DNA of 64,000 nt from Myxococcota bacterium (GTDB lineage: Bacteria; Myxococcota_A; UBA9160; UBA4427): positions 1 to 64,000 of the forward strand of contig JAPKBZ010000014.1 of NCBI GenBank assembly GCA_028823175.1. Direction: 5' to 3'. Position 1 is the first letter of the stretch. Each line of letters begins with the position of its first letter. Made by a program: the position numbers and the translations under genes. The notes beneath the pieces were generated by a model. The model was not told the origin of the DNA, searched no databases, and was given only the letters and a program-made list of their open reading frames with translations. Shown piece after piece: positions 9,005 through 16,531 of the stretch.

Positions 9005-10204
9005 CTAGGTGAGGGGCGCCCCACTCCCCCCGGTCCAGGGGCGATCCGGCGCCTCGACGCCATACAGTTCGGCTGAATTCCCGAAGAGCACCTTGTCCCG
9101 GGTCTCGGCGGGCAGGTCCCCGAAAGCAGCATCAATTTTGTCGCGAACTTCCTGGCCATAGAGGCAGATCGGGTGGGGGTAATCGGTTTCGAAGAGAACG
9201 CGGTCTACCCCGACCTCGTCGAGCAGTGTGTGCGGGGCGTACTCCTCAAAGAAAGTGCACGACCAGACCTGCTCGCGGATGTAGTCGCCGGGACGCCGGG
9301 TGAACTCGGGCTTCTCCTTGCTGACTCCGGCGTAGGCAAAGCCGTGGTTCAGGGCCTCCTTAACGAAGGGGACCCAGCCGATCCCCCCCTCGACGGAAAC
9401 TAGCCTCAGCTTGGGGTTGCGCGGGAGCACACCCGACATGATCACGTCCATCAACTGGATGGCATTTGTCAGAAGGATCGACATGGAACCCGAAACCGTG
9501 GTCGGAGCGATTCCGTGGGCAGCGAAGCGCCCCGGGTTCATTATCTGATCCTGGAAATCGCCGCTACCGATATGCAGGCTGATGGGAAGGTCCACATCCT
9601 GGGCGGCTCCCCAGATTGGGTTCCAGTGGGGGTCGCCAATAAAGGGCATCCCGAAATCTTGGGGCGCACTGGTGAAGAGGATCGCCTTGTGGCCGATATC
9701 TCGGCAGCGGTAGATCTCCTTGACCGTGGCCTCAACGTCCCAGAAGGGCGTCGCCATCACCGGGATGAAACGTCTCGGATCGGGCGAGATCCACTCGATC
9801 AGCCAGTCGTTGTAGGCCTCGACACAAGCGAGCATGAGCTCGGGGTCATTGAGGCCGAGAAAGGTCTCGCTGCCGAAGCCTCCCACGTTGGGGTAGAGCG
9901 CCATGGCCCAGGCGCCGATTTCGTCCATGTAGGCAAGGCGCGCCTTGGCGTCGTATGCGCCGGGTGTGCACTCGTCCAAGTTCTTGGGAAATGAGGGAAA
10001 GGGTTCGGGCCAGCCCGCCATGGCGGTCGCGCCCACCGGGATCTTTCGAGCGTGGCTGCCGAATTGCCAAGTGTCCACTCCATCGTCGCTGCGAACCATC
10101 CGCGGCGCCGCATCGAGCATCCGAGCGGGCAGACGCGCCGTCCAGACATCCGCGGGTTCGGTCACATGGGTATCCGCGTCGATAAACCAATCGGTACATT
10201 TCAT
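9005..10204 (-). CDS. Amidohydrolase family 2 (ACMSD-like metal-dependent hydrolase)
   Basis: A 399-residue protein of the amidohydrolase-2 group. The start MKCTDWFIDADTHVTEPADVW has the DxH variant of the first metal motif; LPISLHIGSGD supplies the barrel His and VLFETDYPHPICLYG the C-terminal metal Asp. Members hydrolyse or decarboxylate cyclic and carboxylic substrates with one divalent metal. The ATG at 10204 is chosen because GAGGAGG lies 6 bases upstream; the longer open frame has no such support and would run into the divergent DUF5993 gene. It converges on the CoA-transferase. The substrate is not predictable. Confidence 0.87.
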   Translation of the reverse strand: MKCTDWFIDADTHVTEPADVWTARLPARMLDAAPRMVRSDDGVDTWQFGSHARKIPVGATAMAGWPEPFPSFPKNLDECTPGAYDAKARLAYMDEIGAWAMALYPNVGGFGSETFLGLNDPELMLACVEAYNDWLIEWISPDPRRFIPVMATPFWDVEATVKEIYRCRDIGHKAILFTSAPQDFGMPFIGDPHWNPIWGAAQDVDLPISLHIGSGDFQDQIMNPGRFAAHGIAPTTVSGSMSILLTNAIQLMDVIMSGVLPRNPKLRLVSVEGGIGWVPFVKEALNHGFAYAGVSKEKPEFTRRPGDYIREQVWSCTFFEEYAPHTLLDEVGVDRVLFETDYPHPICLYGQEVRDKIDAAFGDLPAETRDKVLFGNSAELYGVEAPDRPWTGGSGAPLT

Positions 10205-10375
10205 CGCAGGCCCTCCTCGAGCGTCGATTCTCCGAGGTGTGGAGCATAGGCAAAGCCGCGGGTCAGCTCCCACTTTTGTCCGTACGAGCCTCCCTAAACC
10301 TCGGGGCCCCAGGCGCGTTCTGTCTGGGTTTCGGTATGATTTGCCCCGGGCACGAATAAATCGGGGGGAACCGTC

Positions 10376-10531
10376 ATGCTGGCGTTGATCTTTACCATCC
10401 AGGCAATCGCGTTGGTCCTGGTGCTCCAAGAGAAGAAAAAGGTCGCGGTGGGCTGTTTTTGGGCGAGCTTGGGTCTGACCCTGATCTGGTTCAACCATCA
10501 TTCGACCGAATCTCTGGGGTTCTTGTTTTGA
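10376..10531 (+). CDS. DUF5993 small membrane protein
   Basis: A 51-residue ORF with a GGGGGGAA ribosome-binding site 5 bases upstream of its ATG. It starts with a hydrophobic segment (LALIFTIQAIALVLVL), has a basic turn (EKKK), a second hydrophobic segment (VGCFWASLGLTLIWF) and ends HHSTESLGFLF. Two-helix proteins of this size next to DsbB are the DUF5993 family. Its stop TGA overlaps the TTG start of the dsbB-like gene (TTGA), so the two are coupled. It probably forms a complex with DsbB in the inner membrane; this partner role is inference. Confidence 0.75.
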   Translation: MLALIFTIQAIALVLVLQEKKKVAVGCFWASLGLTLIWFNHHSTESLGFLF

Positions 10532-11100
10532 TCGCCGACGGAAGGCGCCTCGCCTACAACCTGAATATTCTGGCTCTCGTGTGCATGCAGGCCCCGCTTT
10601 ACGGCGCCCTGATGGTGCAACTCACCGGCGACCTGCCCTGCCCGCTTTGTCTACTCGAACGCCTAGGCATGTTCGCGGTCATCATCGGCCTGGTCATGAA
10701 CGTACGACTCGGCATCCGGCCCGCTCACTACGGCTTCTCGATTGCCGGCGCCATGACAGGAATGGCGATTGCGGGCCGTCACGTCTCTCTTCATATCAAC
10801 GACCCGCCGGGGGGAGGCTACGGCGGCTCGGTACTCGGTCTCCACCTCTATACCTGGGCTCTCATCATTTTCCTCTGTTTCCTGGCGGGAAGTGCCGTGC
10901 TGCTGATGATTCCCGATGGCATCGACGAATCAGGGGATGAGGTGACTCCCCGCGCTCGCTGGTCCGCGAGCCGTCCCGCTCGGGTGGTCTGCTATGCGGC
11001 CGTGGTGATCTGCGTGGTCAATGCCGTTCTCGCCCTCATGGAATGCGGACCGGGGCAGTGCCCGGACGATCCCACCGGCTACTGGATCTTCGGGAGTTAA
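10528..11100 (+). CDS. DsbB-family disulfide bond formation protein
   Basis: About 190 residues with four to five membrane segments. The redox motif CPLC (Cys38-Cys41 from the TTG start) follows the first helix, as in DsbB CxxC, and LERLGMFAVIIGLVMN follows it. The second loop (HINDPPGGGYGGSVLGLHLYTWA) has no cysteines, unlike E. coli DsbB; instead a CGPGQC pair (Cys173, Cys178) sits at the C-terminus. I prefer the TTG at 10528 over the earlier ATG because it overlaps the DUF5993 stop in the way coupled genes do. Predicted to reoxidise a DsbA-like thiol oxidase using quinone. Confidence 0.8.
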   Translation: MIADGRRLAYNLNILALVCMQAPLYGALMVQLTGDLPCPLCLLERLGMFAVIIGLVMNVRLGIRPAHYGFSIAGAMTGMAIAGRHVSLHINDPPGGGYGGSVLGLHLYTWALIIFLCFLAGSAVLLMIPDGIDESGDEVTPRARWSASRPARVVCYAAVVICVVNAVLALMECGPGQCPDDPTGYWIFGS

Positions 11101-11137
11101 TGAGGGCCACTCGCTCCCCTGGACTCGACGGGCGAGG

Positions 11138-11986
11138 ATGCCGTATGCTGCGCGCCCGATGGAAAAAGAATCCGGCGATGAAATCAATGATGGGGTGTAT
11201 TCCGAGGACGGCGAGTGGGTCGTGCCGTCGAATTACGCCCAGGGCCCCTGGAACCCCGACCACCAGAACGGCGGCGCCGTGGCGGGTATTCTCGCTCGAG
11301 CGGTGGATATTCAAGAGTCACCGTCGCCCATGCGCATCGCTCGACTCACCATCGACCTGATGCGCCCCGTCCCCATGCGGCCCCTGAAATGCCGCGCCCA
11401 GATCGTCCGGGGCGGGCGGCGAATTCAGGTCGTCGATGCCTGGCTCGAGGACGAGGGCGTCCTTGTGGCTCGCACCTCGGCCCTGCGTATCCGCAGCAAC
11501 TCCGCCCTTGCCCAGAATCCGGGCTTCGCCGATGAGACGCCGCCCCCGCCCCGTCCGCCCGTGGAGCCCGGTGCTCGCGCCACCCGACGCAAAATCTCCT
11601 ACCTCCCCGGCTGGCTACGTGCGGTGAACTACCAGAAAATGGGCCTCGCCCAGCCCGGCGAGGAGGGCCGGTGCTGGGTTCGGCTGCAGCGGCCCATCGT
11701 AAGCGGGGAGCTGACCCAACCGGTGGTTCGCCTCGCGGCCATCAGCGATTTCTCGTCGGGGGTCGCCAACGCTTTGGACCTAGGCCGCTGGGTTTCACCC
11801 AATGCCGACCTCTCTCTCAATATCCTGCGCGAACCCGAGGGCGATTGGTTTTGCATCGAGGGACGCACTGATATCTCGAACGATGGGGTCGGACAGTCCA
11901 GCGCGCGTATCTACGACGACCGGGGCCCCTGCGCCCGGGGTTCGGCGTCGTTACTGGTCGACCGCATCCCCGATCAATCCAAGTAA
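11138..11986 (+). CDS. Acyl-CoA thioesterase-like protein (double hotdog)
   Basis: A protein of about 280 residues resembling the TesB-like thioesterase family: GPWNPDHQNGGAVAGILARAVD (the substrate-helix region of the first hotdog), ARLTIDLMRPVPMRPLKCRAQIVRGGRRIQVVDAWLEDEG (first hotdog strands), and a second hotdog ending EGDWFCIEGRTDISNDGVGQSSARIYDDRGPCARGSASLLV. The start is uncertain: ATG 11138 (MPYAARPMEKES) or ATG 11159; neither has a convincing ribosome-binding site. Likely hydrolyses acyl-CoA esters; the specific substrate is unknown. Confidence 0.72.
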   Translation: MPYAARPMEKESGDEINDGVYSEDGEWVVPSNYAQGPWNPDHQNGGAVAGILARAVDIQESPSPMRIARLTIDLMRPVPMRPLKCRAQIVRGGRRIQVVDAWLEDEGVLVARTSALRIRSNSALAQNPGFADETPPPPRPPVEPGARATRRKISYLPGWLRAVNYQKMGLAQPGEEGRCWVRLQRPIVSGELTQPVVRLAAISDFSSGVANALDLGRWVSPNADLSLNILREPEGDWFCIEGRTDISNDGVGQSSARIYDDRGPCARGSASLLVDRIPDQSK

Positions 11987-12049
11987 GCTTTCGACTCCGC
12001 CCCTTTGCTAGGCTGAAAACTCGAACCAGGGGAAGCTCGGGGCGCACAC

Positions 12050-12126
12050 GTGGAACAAAGAGTGGAACAAAGACTGGAACATAAGAGTGAAACAAAGAGT
12101 GGAAAAAAGAGTGAAACAAAGAGCGG
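12050..12126. repeat. Purine-rich 12-bp tandem repeat upstream of apt
   Basis: About six degenerate copies of GTGGAACAAAGA (copies differ as CTGGAACATAAGA, GTGAAACAAAGA, GTGGAAAAAAGA), almost all purines on the + strand. The array stays open in frame with apt from a GTG at 12050 and would encode a charged extension (VEQRVEQRLEHKSETKSGKK), but the family start lies downstream. It ends 10 bases before the apt ATG and can supply Shine-Dalgarno-like GGA/GAG cores. Confidence 0.8.
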
Positions 12127-12136
12127 GATCGATCTC

Positions 12137-12664
12137 ATGGACCTGAAAAAACTGATCCGCACCATCCCGGACTACCCCAAGGAGGGGATCCAATTCCGGG
12201 ATATCACCCCGCTGCTCGAGCATCCCGAGGGCTTGGGCCGGACGGTGGAAGCGATCGTTGCCCCGATGCGGGATGCCGGGATCGACTGTGTCGCGGGGAT
12301 CGAGGCCAGGGGCTTCATCATCGGCGCCCCGGTGGCTCAACAACTCGGCGTGGGCTTCGTCGCGATCCGCAAAAAGGGGAAGCTGCCCTACACGACCCAT
12401 AGCGTGAAATACGATCTCGAGTACGGGAGCGACGAGATGGAGATGCACATCGATAGCGTGGGAGCCGGCGATCGAGTCCTTCTTGTCGACGACTTGATCG
12501 CCACGGGCGGGAGCGCCTGCGCCGCGATCGACCTGATTCAGCAATCGGGCGGCAAGCTGATGGGGGCGAGTTTCGTGATCGACTTGCCCGATCTCGGCGG
12601 AAGCCGCCGACTCGAGGCCCAGGGTGTGCCCGTCCACCGCCTGATGGATTTCGAGGGCGGCTGA
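12137..12664 (+). CDS. apt: Adenine phosphoribosyltransferase
   Basis: A 175-residue purine-salvage enzyme converting adenine plus PRPP to AMP and pyrophosphate. The N-terminus LKKLIRTIPDYPKEGIQFRDITPLL is diagnostic of Apt; GIEARGFIIGAPVAQQLGVGFVAIRKKGKLP is the substrate region and RVLLVDDLIATGGSACAA the PRPP-binding loop. Length matches the family. I start at ATG 12137 (MDLKKL); the upstream in-frame GTG would add 29 residues encoded by a tandem repeat. Convergent with the hydroxyacyl-CoA dehydrogenase gene, 15 bases away. Confidence 0.93.
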   Translation: MDLKKLIRTIPDYPKEGIQFRDITPLLEHPEGLGRTVEAIVAPMRDAGIDCVAGIEARGFIIGAPVAQQLGVGFVAIRKKGKLPYTTHSVKYDLEYGSDEMEMHIDSVGAGDRVLLVDDLIATGGSACAAIDLIQQSGGKLMGASFVIDLPDLGGSRRLEAQGVPVHRLMDFEGG

Positions 12665-12679
12665 GTTCTCAGGGGCGGC

Positions 12680-13666
12680 TCAGCCCGGGCCCACGGTCCC
12701 CAGACCGGCGCGCTCGAGGGCCTGGATGATCGCCACCAACCCCCGATCGCGCTCGCGCACGAGTTCCGGAACCCCCAGCCCCCGGGAGGCCTCTTCGCAG
12801 CCCTCGACCACGGCATCCCGCAGCTCCGGGGTCAGTTCGGGTGCGACGAGTCGTGTCCACGGCGACTCGAGAGAGGGGCCAAAATGGTCGAGCATATGCG
12901 CCATGCCCCCCTCTCCCCCGGCGAGATGAAAGGTCAGCATGGGGCCCATCAGGGCCCATCGCAGACCCGGACCCGCGGTGATGGAAAGGTCGAGTTGCTC
13001 GACTGTGGCCTCGCCGTTGGCCACCATGTGCAGTGCTTCCCGCCACATGGCCTCCTGCAACCGGTCGGCGATGAAGCCGTCGACTTCGCGCTCAAGGCGC
13101 AGGACCCGCTTGCCCGCTCCGGCATACATCGCCTCGGCCCGGTTCATCGCGGCGGGGTCCGTGCCGGGGCCGGCCACGACCTCGACCAGGGGCAGCAGGT
13201 ACACGGGGTTGAAGGGGTGGCCGACGACGATTCGCTCGGGACCCCGGCTGCAGTTCTCGGTGAGTTGGCTAATCCGGTACCCCGAGGTCGAGGAGGCGAT
13301 GATGGCGTCGGCGCTCGACATCCGATCGAGTTCGGACAGCAGAGACTGCTTGAGGGGCAAGCGCTCGGGGGCACTCTCCTGGATCAGCGCCGCGCCCTCG
13401 AGGGCCTCGTCGAGGCTGCCCGCGAAGCGAACTCGATCCGGGCCCGCGCCCGGGCCCAGTCCCAACTGTTCCATGGCGGGCCAGGCGATTTCGAGGGTGC
13501 GTCGAAGACGCCCGGGCGCTTCGGGGTCCGGATCCCAAGCCCGGACATCGATGCCTCGGCTCGCGAAATACGTTGCCCAGCCGCAACCGATGACCCCCAT
13601 GCCCACGCAGGCGACCCCCGGGCTCAGCGACTCAGGGGTTTTACCGCTGCCCGTGTCTTCGCTCAC
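12680..13666 (-). CDS. 3-hydroxyacyl-CoA dehydrogenase family protein
   Basis: A 328-residue NAD-dependent enzyme: Rossmann fold with GMGVIGCGWATYFASRGIDVRAWDPDPEA near the N-terminus, then ASSTSGYRISQLTENC and VGHPFNPVYLLPLVEVVAGPGT, typical of single-domain-pair hydroxyacyl-CoA, L-carnitine and L-gulonate dehydrogenases (the lambda-crystallin group). C-terminal helices carry EATVEQLDLSITAGPGLRWALMGPM. I choose the GTG at 13666 because GGAGGGAGG lies just upstream; the longer frame starts inside that site. Substrate may be a 3-hydroxyacyl-CoA or carnitine-like alcohol. Confidence 0.83.
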   Translation of the reverse strand: MSEDTGSGKTPESLSPGVACVGMGVIGCGWATYFASRGIDVRAWDPDPEAPGRLRRTLEIAWPAMEQLGLGPGAGPDRVRFAGSLDEALEGAALIQESAPERLPLKQSLLSELDRMSSADAIIASSTSGYRISQLTENCSRGPERIVVGHPFNPVYLLPLVEVVAGPGTDPAAMNRAEAMYAGAGKRVLRLEREVDGFIADRLQEAMWREALHMVANGEATVEQLDLSITAGPGLRWALMGPMLTFHLAGGEGGMAHMLDHFGPSLESPWTRLVAPELTPELRDAVVEGCEEASRGLGVPELVRERDRGLVAIIQALERAGLGTVGPG

Positions 13667-14110
13667 TCCGCCTCCCTCCGAGAACCGCGGCCTCAGCACC
13701 TTGGCCTGCCCGCGGACTTGTGTCCGGCCACCGTGCGCTCTGTTCGCTTAGCGAGGGACAGGATAGGCGAACCGCTCTGCCACGCGGCAACGACTCGGAG
13801 AATCCGGCTACCGTGGCAACGTGACCACCCGAACCGCGCGTCGCAGCAGCAGGAACCGGACGAGCCAGCCCAGGACTCCAGCCCAGCACCCACGGGCTGC
13901 CGACCCCGTCCGGAGGTGCTGCGTCGACGTTCTTTTGATCGGCGCAGCATAATCCTCAAGAGGCCGGATCCAGTAATCTTTATCTTGAGAATGCACTATT
14001 CTCCCCCGGGCTAGTGCCGTAGCGGGGTGCAGGCGGCATAGTCTGCGGGACCGCGGTCCCGAGCCTTGGGGCCGGCGGGGTTCATAGGTGATTCGTCTGG
14101 GGGGGGGGAA
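13667..14110. other. Intergenic region, no gene recognised
   Basis: About 440 bases between divergent genes. No convincing ORF: the frames that cross it lack recognisable domains and ribosome-binding sites. A 7-base inverted repeat (CTCAAGA at 13955, TCTTGAG at 13983) lies in a locally AT-richer patch that could hold a promoter, but I cannot assign boxes. A G-rich run just before 14111 gives the ribosome-binding site of the next gene. Confidence 0.5.
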
Positions 14111-14548
14111 ATGACTTTCGATCGCTGGTGCCAGTGGCTCTTCTACGCCAGCTTGCTCTTGGTCGGTTTCGGCTTTGCGGTTGCCGTAGCTCCCAACCTG
14201 GGGTGGCTCGGCACTTGGGCGGCGAGGGTCGACGCGAATTTCTTTCCCGATCGCGTCCACCCGAATGCCGTAGCCGAACGCTCATTCCTGATGGCTATTC
14301 TCGGCGCCAGCATCGCGGGCATGTATATCCTCCAGGCCTTCGTCGTCGCGTTCCCGTTTCGTAATCGAGAAGCCTGGGCTTGGTATGCCATCGCCGGATC
14401 GAACCTTGCCTGGTTCGCTCTGGACTCGGGCCTCTCCGCCCTCCACGGATTCACCTTCAACATCTACACGGTGAACCTATTCCCTTTGTTCATCCTCGGA
14501 ATTCCCTTGGCGGCTACCTGGTCGGCCTTCTCTCGCCCCAGAGCCTAA
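14111..14548 (+). CDS. Small four-helix membrane protein of unknown function
   Basis: A 145-residue protein with four predicted membrane segments: YASLLLVGFGFAVAVAPNLGWL, SFLMAILGASIAGMYILQAFVVAF, AWYAIAGSNLAWFALDSGLSAL and IYTVNLFPLFILGIPLAATW. The ATG at 14111 is chosen because a poly-G/GGAA site immediately precedes it. No family recognised. It is followed, after a 248-base gap, by a truncated globin gene, which may or may not be functionally linked. Confidence 0.7.
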   Translation: MTFDRWCQWLFYASLLLVGFGFAVAVAPNLGWLGTWAARVDANFFPDRVHPNAVAERSFLMAILGASIAGMYILQAFVVAFPFRNREAWAWYAIAGSNLAWFALDSGLSALHGFTFNIYTVNLFPLFILGIPLAATWSAFSRPRA

Positions 14549-14796
14549 GCGCGGCCCGCGCCAAAGCGTGCGCCCGCTCCAGGGGCGAGCGCCTACGGAA
14601 AGCGAATCTGGGGTCAGAGTTCCCAGGTCGCCATGAAGGTGAAGCGCTGGTCGTGAGTGCCCTGGGGAGTGGTGATCGGCCGGCGGCTCAAGGCTTTGGG
14701 TGCCCTTGCTCTCGACCCCTGGCTGTCAATCTCTGCGCCGAACCCGCTAGGCTCCGGTGCGAAGAAAAGCCGCACGCCGTGCCTAAAGGAATCCGA

Positions 14797-15216
14797 ATGG
14801 ACCCGCCCGAGGACAATGCCATCGACCCTCCCTATGGAGTCGGGGACAGCTCCTATCAGGCCGCGGGCGGCGTCGAAGGTATTCGTCGCCTGGTGGATTC
14901 CTTCTACGATTCCATGGAGAGCCTCGACGAGGCCCTCAGGATTCGAAAGATGCACCCCTCGGATCTGAGCACGGCGCGGGACAAGCTCACCCACTTTCTC
15001 AGCGGCTGGATGAACGGGCCCAATATTTATCGGTCCAAATACGGCGAAATCAACGTTCCGCGAGCGCATGCCCATCTCCCCATTGGTCTTGAGGAGCGTG
15101 ATGCATGGCTGCTCTGCATGAGACGCGCCCTGGCGGAACAACCCTACCCCGAGAGTTTTAAGCAATACCTGCTCCGAGAGCTCTCGGTTCCCGCCGAGCG
15201 CTGCCGAACGCGTTAG
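14797..15216 (+). CDS. Group II truncated hemoglobin-like protein
   Basis: A 139-residue globin of the truncated group II (trHbO) type: GDSSYQAAGGVEGIRRLVDSFYDSME (A/B helices), LTHFLSGWMNGPNIYRSKYG (the CD/E region), RAHAHLPIGLEERDAWLLCMRRAL with the proximal-His motif (H followed by LPIG) and the Trp-containing G helix. Such proteins bind O2, NO or peroxide. GGA at 14788 serves as ribosome-binding site for ATG 14797. Not in an obvious operon. Confidence 0.85.
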   Translation: MDPPEDNAIDPPYGVGDSSYQAAGGVEGIRRLVDSFYDSMESLDEALRIRKMHPSDLSTARDKLTHFLSGWMNGPNIYRSKYGEINVPRAHAHLPIGLEERDAWLLCMRRALAEQPYPESFKQYLLRELSVPAERCRTR

Positions 15217-15304
15217 CCGATTCGCCTGAGACCCCGCCGGGATTCGGCTACCGCTCTCCGGCACCTGTGGCATAATCGATTTTTCGAGAGTAGAAGGGAA
15301 GACC

Positions 15305-16510
15305 GTGGCCGCATCCCCGTCGAGCCCTGAACAGAACGATTTTCGTGAATACGCCCGCCGCTGGCTCCAGGAGAACGCCCCCCCGCCTCCCCCCGAGCGT
15401 TTGCCCATGAGTCCCCTTGAAATCATGACGGTTGGCCAGCGCAATTACCTCCAGGACTGGCAGGGCCAATGTCATGCCGCAGGCTTGATCGGATGCGATT
15501 ACCCCCAAAGCTATGGCGGAGGGGGTCACACGAACTTCCAGCCTATTGCCAATCAGGAACTCGGTCACGCGCGGGTGCCCTTCATGATCAATATCGTCGG
15601 CCTGAGTATGGCTGCACCCACGATCCTAAAGCACGGCAGCGAGGAGCAGAAGCGAAGGTTCATCCCGGGTGCACTGAGCGGAGGAGAGATCTGGTGCCAG
15701 GGGTTCAGCGAACCGGGTGCGGGCTCGGACATGGCGAATCAGCAGACGATGGCGGTCGCCGAGGGCGACAATTGGATCGTGAATGGCCACAAGGTGTGGA
15801 CCACCCTGGGGCACTTCGCACGGTGGATGATCTTGATCGCCCGAACCAGTCGCCATCACAAATACGACGGGCTGACCTATTTTCTGGCCCCCATTGCCGG
15901 GCACCCGGGCGTAACGGTTCGGCCCCTTGTGAAAATGACAGGCGAGAGCGGTTTTAACGAGGTCCTCTTCGAGGATGCGGTCATTCCGGACTCGCACCGA
16001 CTCGATGATATTGGCAAGGGCTGGGCCGTGGCCATGACCACACTCACCTACGAACGAGGAGCGGCAGAGAGCGCCGGCGGAACGGGCGGCCAATCCTCCG
16101 ACCCGGCTCAGGGCCTTATCGAGTTGGCAAGGGAGACCCAGCGCAACGGTCTTTGTGCCGCCGCCGATCCGGTCACCCGAGATGCCTTGATGCAGCGAGT
16201 CATCGCCATGGAGGGCCTGCGCCAGAGCGCGCGCCGAGCCCGGGTTCCCGGGCTATGCGACCACCCTATGCGTCTCCCGCTTCAGCAGAAACTCCTCTCC
16301 AGCGAGAACCATCAGGCCAACGCTCGACTCGGGGTCGAGATCGCCGGGGCGGCGTCGACCCTCTATAAGCTCGATCCGAATGCGCCGCGCCAGGGGTACT
16401 GGCCCCTGAGCTATATGGCCTCCTACGGGAATACCATCGCCGCAGGAACCAACGAGATTCAGCGCAATATCCTGGGTGAGCGCGTGCTCGGCCTGGCGAA
16501 GTCGAAGTAG
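15305..16510 (+). CDS. Acyl-CoA dehydrogenase
   Basis: A 401-residue acyl-CoA dehydrogenase: GLIGCDYPQSYGGGGHT and GHARVPFMINIVGLSMAAPTIL in the N-terminal domain, WCQGFSEPGAGSDMANQQT and NGHKVWTTLGHFARWMIL in the beta domain, and IAAGTNEIQRNILGERVLGL at the C-terminus, where the canonical YEGT Glu is replaced by Ala. Enzymes of this subtype often act as heterotetramers with a partner, and the next gene encodes a second subunit 21 bases downstream. GTG start with AGAAGGGAAG upstream. Likely oxidises branched or ring-linked acyl-CoA. Confidence 0.88.
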   Translation: MAASPSSPEQNDFREYARRWLQENAPPPPPERLPMSPLEIMTVGQRNYLQDWQGQCHAAGLIGCDYPQSYGGGGHTNFQPIANQELGHARVPFMINIVGLSMAAPTILKHGSEEQKRRFIPGALSGGEIWCQGFSEPGAGSDMANQQTMAVAEGDNWIVNGHKVWTTLGHFARWMILIARTSRHHKYDGLTYFLAPIAGHPGVTVRPLVKMTGESGFNEVLFEDAVIPDSHRLDDIGKGWAVAMTTLTYERGAAESAGGTGGQSSDPAQGLIELARETQRNGLCAAADPVTRDALMQRVIAMEGLRQSARRARVPGLCDHPMRLPLQQKLLSSENHQANARLGVEIAGAASTLYKLDPNAPRQGYWPLSYMASYGNTIAAGTNEIQRNILGERVLGLAKSK

Positions 16511-16531
16511 CAGAGCGAACAGAGGACCCGT

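Noticed and set aside
12050-12136. 29-residue N-terminal extension of Apt from a GTG start
   Set aside because: Encoded almost wholly by a tandem repeat; the family N-terminus begins at the downstream ATG.
12884-14014. Long plus-strand frame opposite the hydroxyacyl-CoA dehydrogenase
   Set aside because: Antisense to a clearly conserved gene, no domain recognised and no ribosome-binding site; high GC content makes such frames common.
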